Assembly (NCBI GenBank): GCA_030145365.1
Contig: JAQYVS010000339.1
Location: 1-13,416, forward strand
Direction: 5' to 3'
DNA from: Desulfofustis sp.
GTDB taxonomy: Bacteria > Desulfobacterota > Desulfobulbia > Desulfobulbales > Desulfocapsaceae
Length of the DNA: 13,416 nucleotides
In this document: positions 1 through 7,257 of the stretch, one piece after another
How the letters are laid out: the number at the start of each line of letters is the position of its first letter
Numbering within the stretch: position 1 is the first letter of the stretch
Notes under the pieces: model-generated
Seen by the model: the letters and a program-made list of their open reading frames with translations, nothing else
What the model was told of the DNA's origin: nothing
Database searches by the model: none
Position numbers and translations under genes: made by a program

Positions 1-291
1 CTGCCAGCTTATTTTCTCAAAAGAAAACAGGATATGATTAAAACCATAAGAGATATCCGGGATTTTGAGCGGAAGCATGAGCAGTATTCGATGGAATATT
101 TGATGATGCAGCGATATCCGGTTCCCCATGACAGTAAGGATGAAGTCTGGCGCCAGCTTAAAATGCTCACGATTATCACTGATAAGATCTTTGGCTTTAA
201 ACCTGACCCTTCGATTTTGAGTGATTACCAAAATCTCGGGATTTTTAATCCGCAGGCTGATATGGGAAAAATTATTCGGTCACTTTCATGA
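1..291 (+). CDS. Unrecognised protein, probably the C-terminal end of a gene cut by the window edge
   Basis: The reading frame is open from the first base to the TGA at 289-291, with no stop upstream of the first in-frame ATG at 34. The visible part is therefore either an 85-residue protein starting at 34 or, more likely, the last 96 residues of a longer one. The only ribosome-site candidate for ATG 34 is a weak AGG four bases upstream, which favours the truncated-gene reading. The product is hydrophilic and charged (KTIRDIRDFERKHEQYSMEY near its start), looks helical, and has no cysteine, signal peptide or membrane segment. I do not recognise the family and assign no function. The gene downstream is separated by about 256 bp that contain its own promoter-like sequences, so the two are probably not one operon. 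Confidence 0.55.
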   Translation: MPAYFLKRKQDMIKTIRDIRDFERKHEQYSMEYLMMQRYPVPHDSKDEVWRQLKMLTIITDKIFGFKPDPSILSDYQNLGIFNPQADMGKIIRSLS

Positions 292-345
292 GTCTGATCT
301 GATGAGCCAAGCGGCACTTCGTATTATTTCTACTTTATCTGTAAA

Positions 346-372
346 TTTCAAGGCTTACTGGTGTGCTACAAT
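346..372 (+). promoter_or_regulatory. Candidate extended -10 promoter for the DsrC-like gene
   Basis: TGCTACAAT at 364-372 is a good extended -10 element (TG-N-TACAAT). A poor -35 (TTTCAA, 346-351) lies 15 bp upstream, as expected where an extended -10 compensates. Transcription would start near 379 and give a leader of about 170 nt. A second possibility is TTGATA (432-437) with CACAAT (456-461) at 18-bp spacing. Both are inferred from sequence only. Confidence 0.35.
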
Positions 373-380
373 GAAGTATG

Positions 381-408
381 CGACATTGTCGTATTAAATT
401 GCGCAATT
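381..408. promoter_or_regulatory. Two short perfect palindromes in the DsrC-like leader
   Basis: CGACA-T-TGTCG (381-391) sits at the start point predicted from the extended -10 at 364-372. AATTGCGCAATT (397-408) is a perfect 12-bp palindrome just after it. Placement at a transcription start is typical of repressor operators. Neither matches an operator I can name, and short palindromes can arise by chance in AT-rich leaders. Confidence 0.3.
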
Positions 409-474
409 CTAGTTACTTAAGATGTCTTTTTTTGATAGAATATCCTTGAATTGAGCACAATATCATGCTAAGCA

Positions 475-495
475 AAATGTAGTACTACTACATTT
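475..495. promoter_or_regulatory. Perfect 9-bp inverted repeat, candidate operator or RNA hairpin
   Basis: AAATGTAGT and ACTACATTT flank a 3-base centre, making a 21-bp near-perfect dyad about 50 bp upstream of the DsrC-like start codon. It has no T-run behind it, so it is not a terminator. It could be a dimeric repressor site or a leader hairpin. The symmetry is seen directly and the function is inferred. Confidence 0.4.
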
Positions 496-535
496 GAACT
501 ATGTAATGAACGGTGAGCAACTGAAATCTTTTTGC

Positions 536-544
536 AGGAGGTGA
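536..544 (+). promoter_or_regulatory. Full-consensus Shine-Dalgarno of the DsrC-like gene
   Basis: AGGAGGTGA is a full complement to the 3' end of 16S rRNA, placed just before the ATG at 548. It is the strongest ribosome site in the window, it fixes the start codon, and it suggests high translation of this small protein. Confidence 0.8.
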
Positions 545-547
545 ATC

Positions 548-889
548 ATGGCAAAATCCTATCATGTTGAGCTCAAAGATAAAAAGTATCTGGTAAGCGA
601 ATCAAACTATCTGGTCAACACAGACAGTTGGGATACAGATATCAGGGATTGGCTGGCAGATAAAGTGGAAGTATCACTGGGTGAGGAGCATATTGCTGCG
701 ATTGACTTTATCAGAAACACCTACAGCAAGAGAAAACGGCACCCAAACCCCCGCACTATTGCCGCTGGTCTTGCAGAGCAATATGGTGCTGATCGAGGTT
801 CGCTCAGATATTTTTATTCGCTGTTCCCCAAGGGAGTGCAACAGGCTTTTGCAGTGGCTGGTGTACCTATGCAGGGGTTCTGCTTCTAG
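548..889 (+). CDS. DsrC/TusE-family sulfur carrier-like protein with a single cysteine
   Basis: This 113-residue protein has the length and architecture of the DsrC/TusE/gamma-sulfite-reductase family. The N-terminal part (YLVNTDSWDTDIRDWLAD, about residues 21-38) matches the family's 'dedGfL-d-W-edvA--lA' region. It is followed by EEHIAAIDFIRNTYSKRKRHPNPRT (the usual 'eeHw-vI-flR-yY-----P--R'), and it ends in LFPKGVQQAFAVAGVPMQGFCF. In DsrC the flexible C-terminal arm carries two cysteines that receive sulfur from sulfite reductase; in TusE, the tRNA 2-thiouridine relay protein, only the penultimate one is kept. Here Cys112, the penultimate residue, is the only cysteine in the protein, and the second position is Phe101, so chemistry would be TusE-like (a persulfide carrier, no trisulfide). 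The arm is also unusual in lacking the common 'GLPKPTGC' ending. The protein is cytoplasmic and encoded alone. Family assignment is fairly sure; the sulfur-transfer partner is unknown. Confidence 0.85.
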   Translation: MAKSYHVELKDKKYLVSESNYLVNTDSWDTDIRDWLADKVEVSLGEEHIAAIDFIRNTYSKRKRHPNPRTIAAGLAEQYGADRGSLRYFYSLFPKGVQQAFAVAGVPMQGFCF

Positions 890-948
890 TCATAAAAAAC
901 TTAACTGAAGCTTCCGGCAAGCGTTTTTGTCGAACCGAAAAAAAATAA

Positions 949-980
949 GGCGGACTGTCAGTGTTACCTGACAGTCCGCC
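949..980. terminator. Bidirectional terminator between the DsrC-like gene and acs
   Basis: A perfect 13-bp stem (GGCGGACTGTCAG at 949-961 with CTGACAGTCCGCC at 968-980) closes a 6-base loop. On the plus strand it is followed by TGTTTTGTTT. On the minus strand it is followed by TTATTTTTTTT, from the A-run at 939-948. It can therefore stop both the plus-strand small gene and the minus-strand acs transcript. Confidence 0.9.
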
Positions 981-1006
981 TGTTTTGTTTACTGGGTTTC
1001 TTCGTG

Positions 1007-3043
1007 CTATTCGGCAACCATCTTCTGAATTTCCTCGACAATTTCCGGGTTGGCAAGTGTCATTACATTACCGACGTCGCCTTTATTTGAAATCGCACCG
1101 AGCACTCGTCTCATGATTTTACCTGAACGGGTCTTCGGCATATCGGGAACTATCCAGACATTTTTACACTTGGCAATCTTGCCGATTTGGAAAACGATGG
1201 CATCGGCAATTTTCGCCTGCATTTCAGGCGTCGCTTCTATCCCTGGCTTCAGTGAAACGTAAAGTTCCGGCTCTTTACCCTTGATCTCATGTGTAACCGG
1301 AACAACGGCTGCTTCGGCAACCTCAGGAACGGTAAGAGCTGCCGATTCGATTTCCTTGGTTCCAAGGCGATGGCCCGAGACGTTGATAACATCATCAATC
1401 CTACCGAGGATCCGGAAATATCCATCTGATGCCTCCACGGCAGCGTCACCGGTCAGATATGGCCAGTCTCTCCAGTCGGTGCTGTTGGGATTGTTGTTAT
1501 ACATAGCGAAATAGGTTTTGACAAATCTGTCTCGATCACCCCAGATGGTCTGAAAACAGCCCGGCCATGGGTTCTGGATGCAGATATTACCCGCCTTACC
1601 GGCTCCAGCTGGGAGAACATTTCCATCCTCGTCATAAATGATTGGGTGAATGCCTGGAACACCTGGGCCGGCGCTGCCTGGCTTCATCGGTGCCATTCCT
1701 GGTACCGTGCTGCAGAGAAATCCTCCGGTCTCGGTTTGCCAGTAAGTATCAACGATCGTTGCTTCACCTTTCCCCACTTCTTTCTGATACCAGCGCCATA
1801 CTTCCGGTTCAATGGGTTCGCCGACCGTGGTCATATGTTTAAAGTGATAGGTATATTTTGCCGGCTCATCCGGGCCTACTTTTCTCAGCGCACGAATGGC
1901 TGTCGGTGCCGTATGGAAAATGTTGACATCGAGTTCCTGGGCAATTCTCCAGGATCTTCCCGCATCGGGATAGGTTGGAACACCTTCATAAATTACGGAA
2001 GATGCACATAGAGCAAGTGGGCCATAAACAATAAAAGAGTGTCCGGTGATCCAGCCAATATCGGCCATACACCAGTATACATCTTCAGGATGGATGTCCT
2101 GGATGTATTTTGACATGGCCGTCACATAGGCCATATAACCGCCGGTTCCGTGCTGGCAGCCTTTCGGTTTACCTGTGGTACCGCTTGTGTACATCAAAAA
2201 GAGGGGGTCTTCGGCAAGCATATGCTCCGGCTCTACCCTTTCGCCATAATATTTCTTCAAGGCATCATTGACGATAACATCTCGCCCTTCAACCAGGGGC
2301 GCTTCTGATGAATATTTGCCTGGGTAACGCTGCCAGACCAGGAGCATATCTACTTTCTGGCCACCTTTTTCGGCGAGTTGGCAGGCTTCATCGTCAACCG
2401 TTTTGTGGTTGAGCAATTTACCGCCCCGGTAGTAGGCATCCATCGTGATGAGCACTCGGCTGTTGGAGTCGATAACACGATCCGCGCAGGCACTGGCTGA
2501 GAAACCGCCAAAAACGACGGAGTGGATGACACCCAATCGGGCACAGGCGAGCATCGTGATTGGAAGTTCTGCCGACATCGGCATATGAATCGTGACCCGG
2601 TCGCCTCGTTTCAGACCAGCAGTATCTTTTAACAGAGCAGCGAATTCATTTACCCGAACGTAGAGTTCCTGGTAGGTGATGTGCTGTACTCGCTCTTCTT
2701 CGAGTTCTGGGACAAAATGGATCGCGGTTTTATTCTTATTATCTTTCAGGTGTCGGTCAATACAATTGTAGCTTGCATTAAGTTTTCCGCCTTTAAACCA
2801 CTTGTAACACGGGGCATCGCTTGTATCGAGTACTTCGTCCCAGTATTTGTACCAAGTGAGGAGTTCTGCGAACTCCGTATAACAGTCTGGAAAATTGTCG
2901 AGACTGAAACGATCGAAAATCGATTCGTCGGTGAGGTTGGCCTGACCTACAAAAGTTGGTGAGGGGTGGAAATACTCTTCTTCTTGCCAGTGTACAGCAA
3001 TTTCAGCCTCAGAAGTTTCGATAACCTTCTTGTCGTCACTCAT
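1007..3043 (-). CDS. acs: Acetyl-CoA synthetase, AMP-forming
   Basis: This enzyme converts acetate, ATP and CoA to acetyl-CoA, AMP and pyrophosphate in the cytoplasm, for acetate activation or re-assimilation. The 678-residue protein has the full family layout: N-terminal ACAS domain, then the P-loop-like YTSGTTGKPKG (residues 285-295). DTYWQTETGG follows at 432-441, with Trp435 in the position that limits the substrate pocket to acetate. The hinge and C-terminal domain carry GRIDDVINVSGHRLGT and KTRSGKIMRR. Lys642 in that last motif is the conserved catalytic lysine, which many bacteria inactivate by acetylation. Length fits the family (about 650 residues) with a slightly extended N-terminus. 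AAAGGAG (minus strand, 3052-3058) lies 8 bases before the start and supports it. It is transcribed alone, divergent from the amidohydrolase and ending at the shared terminator at 949-980. Confidence 0.97.
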   Translation of the reverse strand: MSDDKKVIETSEAEIAVHWQEEEYFHPSPTFVGQANLTDESIFDRFSLDNFPDCYTEFAELLTWYKYWDEVLDTSDAPCYKWFKGGKLNASYNCIDRHLKDNKNKTAIHFVPELEEERVQHITYQELYVRVNEFAALLKDTAGLKRGDRVTIHMPMSAELPITMLACARLGVIHSVVFGGFSASACADRVIDSNSRVLITMDAYYRGGKLLNHKTVDDEACQLAEKGGQKVDMLLVWQRYPGKYSSEAPLVEGRDVIVNDALKKYYGERVEPEHMLAEDPLFLMYTSGTTGKPKGCQHGTGGYMAYVTAMSKYIQDIHPEDVYWCMADIGWITGHSFIVYGPLALCASSVIYEGVPTYPDAGRSWRIAQELDVNIFHTAPTAIRALRKVGPDEPAKYTYHFKHMTTVGEPIEPEVWRWYQKEVGKGEATIVDTYWQTETGGFLCSTVPGMAPMKPGSAGPGVPGIHPIIYDEDGNVLPAGAGKAGNICIQNPWPGCFQTIWGDRDRFVKTYFAMYNNNPNSTDWRDWPYLTGDAAVEASDGYFRILGRIDDVINVSGHRLGTKEIESAALTVPEVAEAAVVPVTHEIKGKEPELYVSLKPGIEATPEMQAKIADAIVFQIGKIAKCKNVWIVPDMPKTRSGKIMRRVLGAISNKGDVGNVMTLANPEIVEEIQKMVAE

Positions 3044-3400
3044 AAATCAGTCTCCTTTTCTGTGATTAGAAATTTTCCTTCGCCTAAACGTACCTCTCTT
3101 GTGCCCTTCTTGGTTTAATAATAGAAATCGATATAGCGGATTGTTATGCCTAAATGAGCATAGACTTCACAGAAGGCACTATGCGCAGTTCTCAGATTGA
3201 TGCCTACCATAAAATAGGCAACAATGCAATTAATCTTATTACTAGATTCAGAAAAATTGATGTGTGGATGTTATTTAGGGTCTTTAACAATGGTTTTGTA
3301 TCATTAAAGCCGGATTTTGATTATTCATGAAATGTCCGAGGCACAATCATCACAGCTGCATTATAGTGATTATAAAAATAATATTTATAACAGAATTTCG
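3044..3400. other. Divergent intergenic region between acs and the amidohydrolase
   Basis: This AT-rich stretch must carry the promoters of both divergent genes, but I see no convincing -35/-10 pair on either strand. It holds an inverted repeat TGCCTA-N8-TAGGCA (3201-3220). It also holds the first copy (3303-3315) of a 13-bp direct repeat, ATTAAAGCCGGAT, whose second copy lies inside the amidohydrolase gene (3422-3434). No RNA gene was recognised. Confidence 0.5.
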
Positions 3401-4636
3401 ATGAGCCATAACACCTACGATATTAAAGCCGGATGGCTGATAGACGGAAGCGGCGGACCGATCAGAAAAAATCAGATTATCTCAATTAAAGCAGGGTGTA
3501 TCGCTGATATCAGAGACGCTAATCCTGAGAACGATAAGTCCTCAAATCTAAAAGATCTCTCCCGGCACGTGATTTTACCTCCATTAATCGACAGCCACGT
3601 CCATCTCTGCATGTCCGGCAGCGTCGATCACAGGCTTAGAGAAAAACAGCTTGCGGCTGCCTATGATGAGCTTGAACCGGTAATTGTTGAACATCTAAGA
3701 CATCATTTTTCCCATGGCATCCTGGCTGTGCGCGACGGTGGAGATAGGTTAGGCTTTGTGCTGCGGTATCTCCGAGAGCAGCAGGGCTCAGCCCCTGGCC
3801 CGGTGCTGGTGCATACTCCGGGAATTGCCTATCACCGCAAAGGGCGATACGGTTCTTTGATTGGGGCATATCCGTTAGAAAACGAGTCATTGCTGCAGGC
3901 CTTCAATCGATTGAACCAGAAGACGAAGTTGGTCAAGCTGGTCAACTCAGGGTTGAACAGTCTTACCCATGTTGGTGCGCAGACTGATCCCCAATTCACC
4001 GCCGAGCAATTGCGGGAACTGATATCACAGGCAAAGGAGAAAGGCTGCTCGGTGATGGTCCATGCCAATGGTGAGTTACCAGTTAAGATGGCCATCGAAG
4101 CCGGCTGCGATTCAATCGAGCACGGTTTTTTCATGGGCAGGGAAAATGTGGAATTAATGGCTGAGAAAGGAGTCTTCTGGGTTCCAACCACCTGCACGAT
4201 GAAGGCTTTCGCAGATTCTGCCGAATTTTACAGCAAAATGATAGATTCAGAAGTGGTTGAGAAGAATCTTGCTCTCCAGCTGGAACAGTTGGCCTATGCA
4301 AAAAAATGTGGCGTAAACATCGCGCTTGGCACTGACAGCGGTAGTATCGGTGTTCTGCACGGCGAGTCGCTTGTCGAGGAGATGAAACTATTTATGAAAG
4401 CCGGTTTTTCTTTGAGCAGGACAATCAATTGTGCCACCGAGTGCGGGGCAAAGCTCCTTGGTATCGATGACAGGTTGGGGATGATCAGCAGAGGAAAACC
4501 TGCCAATTTCCTGGTTGCCCGGGGAACTCCGGCCCAGCTGCCTCGAAAGTTAACCTATCTCGAAGCCATCTATCTGGATGGAGAACCAAGTCCGCTGTAT
4601 CGAAGAGATCCTGATTACACCAGTCTGAGAAAATAG
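3401..4636 (+). CDS. Metal-dependent amidohydrolase, COG1228 (imidazolonepropionase/prolidase-like) type
   Basis: From ATG 3401 the protein has 411 residues and opens with the small beta-domain typical of the superfamily (IKAGWLIDGSGGPIRKNQIISIKAG). The metal site is complete. Counting from ATG 3401, it has His66 and His68 in IDSHVHL, Lys179 in KLVKLVNSG (the lysine often carboxylated to bridge two metals), His221 in VMVHANGE, His241 in DSIEHGF and the catalytic Asp312 in ALGTDSGS. The closing GMISRGKPANFLVA is the usual return to the beta-domain. Relatives hydrolyse cyclic amides or dipeptides such as Xaa-Pro/Xaa-Arg, but the substrate cannot be read from sequence. No signal peptide is seen, so it should be cytoplasmic. 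The frame also allows starts at 3317 (TTG) and 3332 (ATG). None has a good Shine-Dalgarno; I chose 3401 because family homology begins there. The aminotransferase 107 bp downstream has its own promoter-like sequence, so co-function is only possible, not shown. Confidence 0.85.
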   Translation: MSHNTYDIKAGWLIDGSGGPIRKNQIISIKAGCIADIRDANPENDKSSNLKDLSRHVILPPLIDSHVHLCMSGSVDHRLREKQLAAAYDELEPVIVEHLRHHFSHGILAVRDGGDRLGFVLRYLREQQGSAPGPVLVHTPGIAYHRKGRYGSLIGAYPLENESLLQAFNRLNQKTKLVKLVNSGLNSLTHVGAQTDPQFTAEQLRELISQAKEKGCSVMVHANGELPVKMAIEAGCDSIEHGFFMGRENVELMAEKGVFWVPTTCTMKAFADSAEFYSKMIDSEVVEKNLALQLEQLAYAKKCGVNIALGTDSGSIGVLHGESLVEEMKLFMKAGFSLSRTINCATECGAKLLGIDDRLGMISRGKPANFLVARGTPAQLPRKLTYLEAIYLDGEPSPLYRRDPDYTSLRK

Positions 4637-4644
4637 TAATCACG

Positions 4645-4674
4645 TTGATTTTACTTTTAGAAACGGGTTATAAG
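4645..4674 (+). promoter_or_regulatory. Candidate sigma-70 promoter for the aminotransferase
   Basis: TTGATT (4645-4650) and TATAAG (4669-4674) are 18 bp apart, each with one or two departures from consensus. The predicted start near 4681 leaves a leader of about 60 nt. The promoter begins 8 bp after the amidohydrolase stop, so the aminotransferase may be transcribed on its own as well as by read-through. Confidence 0.45.
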
Positions 4675-4743
4675 GCGGTGGTAGTTGTTGCGCCAAATTA
4701 TTGAAAACGGTTTTTTCGCGAAACTAAATCTCAGGAGAGATAC

Positions 4744-5949
4744 ATGAAGCATGCATTTACCCTGGCTGACAGGGTGGCAAATCTTGGTATTGAAACGGCA
4801 TTTGTTGTCGCAGGTCAGGCGGCGGCGCACGCTGCGGAAGGAAACCGGGTCTACCCATTTCATCTGGGAGATTTGAATCTGGCGACACCGGAAAATATAA
4901 AAGAGGCTGCCTGTCGCGCCCTTAGAGATGGTAAAACCGGCTATACTGCCAATGTTGGAATTGTTGAGCTCCGTGAAGCGCTTGCTGACGAGTTCAATCG
5001 AACCAGAAATACTTCCTATTCACACCAAAATGTTGCCATTCAGCCCGGTGGCAAACCGGTGATTTCTAAGTTTCTGTTGAGTCTGATGAACCCTGGTGAC
5101 GAGGTGCTCTATCCGAACCCGGGTTTTCCGATTTACGAGTCTCAGATTCAATTTCACGACGGTGTCGCCGTCCCTTACACAACCATTCCGGGTGAGGGAT
5201 ATTTTACTTTTGATATTGACGGGTTGGAAAGAGCCATAAGCGAGCGAACCCGGATATTAATTGTAAATGATCTGCATAATCCCACCGGTGCCGAATGCAG
5301 TCCTGAAGACCGGCAGCGAATTGCCGAACTGGCCGTTAAACACAATCTGATGGTGCTGTTGGACGAGGCATATTTTGATATTCATTACAATGGACAGTCA
5401 ACCTCGATTGTAACCGAGCCGGGTATGCAGGAAAGATGTGTGATTCTCTATACCTTTTCCAAACGATTTGCAATGACCGGCTGGCGTCTCGGTGCAGCCC
5501 TTGGGCCGGAAGAAGTGATCACGGTTATCGGCAAACACAATGTGAATGACGAGTCTTGCTCAAATCATTTTGTCCAATGGGCCGCCCTGGAAGCACTGAC
5601 TGGGGATCAGCAGCAAGTCAAAGATATTTTAAATATTTTGGAGAAGCGGCGAGATCTTTGCGTTGGGTTGCTCAACGATATCGACGGAGTTTCATGCTAC
5701 AGTCCGGATGCCACCTTTTATTTATGGCCCGAAGTTACCCAGGCCATGGAAAATAAAGGATTTACCGATTATCAGAGTTTTATTACAGCGGTGTTGCAGA
5801 ATACTGGAGTCTCCATGTGTGCCAGGTCGCATTTCGGCACACCGCTGCCCGGCGAAGCCCATAAGTACCTGCGTCTTGCCTATTCGGGGATTGACATTGA
5901 AACCATTGAAGAAGGTCTAAGTAAATTCAAGAACTATCTGGAAAGCTGA
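4744..5949 (+). CDS. PLP-dependent class I/II aminotransferase (aspartate aminotransferase fold)
   Basis: This is a 401-residue fold-type I aminotransferase that moves an amino group between an amino acid and a 2-oxo acid in the cytoplasm. It shows the standard landmarks in order: GKTGYTANVGIVELREAL (63-80), which contacts substrate; PGGKPVISKFLL (101-112), the cofactor-phosphate region; NPGFP (125-129); Asn179 in HNPTG; Asp207 and Tyr210 in DEAYFD, which hold the pyridine ring and O3'; and Lys240 in YTFSKRFAMTGWRLG, which forms the Schiff base. Arg248 of the same motif binds the phosphate. An arginine near the end (HKYLRLAYSG) is the usual carboxylate clamp. AGGAG (4733-4737) lies six bases before the ATG. 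The exact amino-donor specificity (aspartate, alanine, aromatic or other) cannot be told. It converges on the AI-2E-type gene. Confidence 0.92.
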   Translation: MKHAFTLADRVANLGIETAFVVAGQAAAHAAEGNRVYPFHLGDLNLATPENIKEAACRALRDGKTGYTANVGIVELREALADEFNRTRNTSYSHQNVAIQPGGKPVISKFLLSLMNPGDEVLYPNPGFPIYESQIQFHDGVAVPYTTIPGEGYFTFDIDGLERAISERTRILIVNDLHNPTGAECSPEDRQRIAELAVKHNLMVLLDEAYFDIHYNGQSTSIVTEPGMQERCVILYTFSKRFAMTGWRLGAALGPEEVITVIGKHNVNDESCSNHFVQWAALEALTGDQQQVKDILNILEKRRDLCVGLLNDIDGVSCYSPDATFYLWPEVTQAMENKGFTDYQSFITAVLQNTGVSMCARSHFGTPLPGEAHKYLRLAYSGIDIETIEEGLSKFKNYLES

Positions 5950-5968
5950 AGAAGCACGTTGCTGATTA

Positions 5969-5988
5969 GCAGAATTTAAAAATTCTGC
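5969..5988. terminator. Hairpin between convergent genes, weak terminator candidate
   Basis: GCAGAATTT and AAATTCTGC pair perfectly around AA. The hairpin contains the stop codon of the minus-strand AI-2E gene and lies 19 bp past the plus-strand aminotransferase stop. No T-run follows on either strand, so intrinsic termination would be weak. Confidence 0.3.
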
Positions 5989-7076
5989 ACGTAATAGTCA
6001 TACTTTTTAAGATATATTTCTGAAAGAGTCAGAAAGGCGGTTACGATCAGCGGTCCGTAGATGATGCCCAGAATGCCGTAAACACTGAGCCCCCCGATGA
6101 TTGATAAAAACACCAGCAGGGTGTGCATTTGTACCTCGTCTCCGACCAGTTTTGGCTTAAGCAGATATTCGACAGAAAACGACAGGACCAGATAAAAACA
6201 GAACAGGAAGGCACCGGCGGCCAAGTGTTCATTTATCGCCAGCAGCAGGGCTGCCGGGACCATCACCAGGCCAATTCCGAAGATCGGTAGAAAAGCCAGA
6301 ATAGCCATGATACATCCCCACAGGATCGGGGAGTTCAGACCCATTATGGAAAAGACTGCTCCACCCAGAATTCCTTGAATAATCCCACAAATTCCATTTC
6401 CTTTCAGAACTGCTGTTGCGATTTCCTGGAATTTTTTGATTAACAGCCGATCTTCATCATCGGGAAGCGGAGAGAGACGGATTACGTAGTCAAGCAGTTT
6501 TGGCAGATCAATCAGCAGAAAGAAGATCACCAGAATCATCATGAGGAAAAGGAAGAAAAACTGGGCAATATTAGCTGCCCAGGCACTTGCCTGGTTGTAA
6601 AGCATCAGGCCGCCCATTTTAACTACATAAGACAAAGATTCGGAAATCTGGGTAGGATCCAGGTCAAACCCGACTTCCTGTAAGTATTCAAGTCCCCCCG
6701 CAACGATGGTGCTTTCCTGGATAAAGAGCTGCACTTTTAACCAGATTCTGCTGTCTCTGCCCCACTGATAAACACCCAGTGCTTCATTTGATAACGCGCT
6801 AATAAAAAAGACCAGCGGTACAAAAACGATGGCCGTGATCAGTAGACAGGTCAACAAAGAGGCCGGGGTGTTGGCCAGCTTTTTGTTAAAAAGAAGAAAC
6901 GCCGGCCGGAACAGACTGGAGAGAATAAAGGAAAGAACCAGGATCGACCAGAACGGATAGAGAACTCGACCAAGAAAAAACAGTGAAATCAGTAAAAGAA
7001 TCAGGAAGTATCGAACCTGCATCGGACTGGGTCCGTCGGATGGGTATTGGTTTTCCTGATTCTGAAGAGTGCTCAT
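5976..7076 (-). CDS. AI-2E/PerM-family (UPF0118) membrane protein
   Basis: This 366-residue integral membrane protein of the inner membrane belongs to the AI-2E transporter/PerM family. Members include TqsA (autoinducer-2 export) and Na+/H+-antiporter-like proteins, so substrate is not predictable. Hydrophobic segments appear at about 22-56 (two helices), 70-95, 165-190, 228-247, 250-281 (two helices), 285-305 and 315-352. Between 97 and 160 lies the soluble region typical of the family. The C-terminal signature is clear: AILAFLPIFGIGLVMVPAAL (258-277) and KPKLVGDEVQMHTLLVFLS (307-325) followed by GGLSVYGILGIIYGPLI (328-344). The N-terminal 20 residues are polar (QNQENQYPSDG). No good Shine-Dalgarno precedes ATG 7076; Met19 is a possible later start. 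Transcribed alone, it is divergent from ilvE. Confidence 0.9.
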   Translation of the reverse strand: MSTLQNQENQYPSDGPSPMQVRYFLILLLISLFFLGRVLYPFWSILVLSFILSSLFRPAFLLFNKKLANTPASLLTCLLITAIVFVPLVFFISALSNEALGVYQWGRDSRIWLKVQLFIQESTIVAGGLEYLQEVGFDLDPTQISESLSYVVKMGGLMLYNQASAWAANIAQFFFLFLMMILVIFFLLIDLPKLLDYVIRLSPLPDDEDRLLIKKFQEIATAVLKGNGICGIIQGILGGAVFSIMGLNSPILWGCIMAILAFLPIFGIGLVMVPAALLLAINEHLAAGAFLFCFYLVLSFSVEYLLKPKLVGDEVQMHTLLVFLSIIGGLSVYGILGIIYGPLIVTAFLTLSEIYLKKYDYYVQNF

Positions 7077-7257
7077 TTTTTATTGCCGCTTAGGTTTCCG
7101 AAGGTCCATTATGATTATGTTTGTAATTATGTTTGCAATTCACAACCTGGCTGAGTTATGGTGGAACGCTTCTGGAGATCAGCAAACCAGAGTTGTTAAC
7201 TATATAATGATCTGGTGATATTTAAAAGAAAAATACGTCGAGTATGGAGATTGTATC
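7077..7257. promoter_or_regulatory. Divergent promoter region with a perfect -10 for ilvE
   Basis: TATAAT at 7203-7208 matches the sigma-70 -10 consensus exactly and lies 49 bp before the ilvE ATG, predicting a leader of about 43 nt. The -35 position (CAGCAA, 7180-7185) is poor, so activation by another factor is possible. A second weak pair is TTGCAA (7133-7138) and TTATGG (7156-7161), 17 bp apart. No attenuator-like leader peptide or riboswitch was seen in this short space. No clear promoter was found for the minus-strand gene. Confidence 0.4.
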
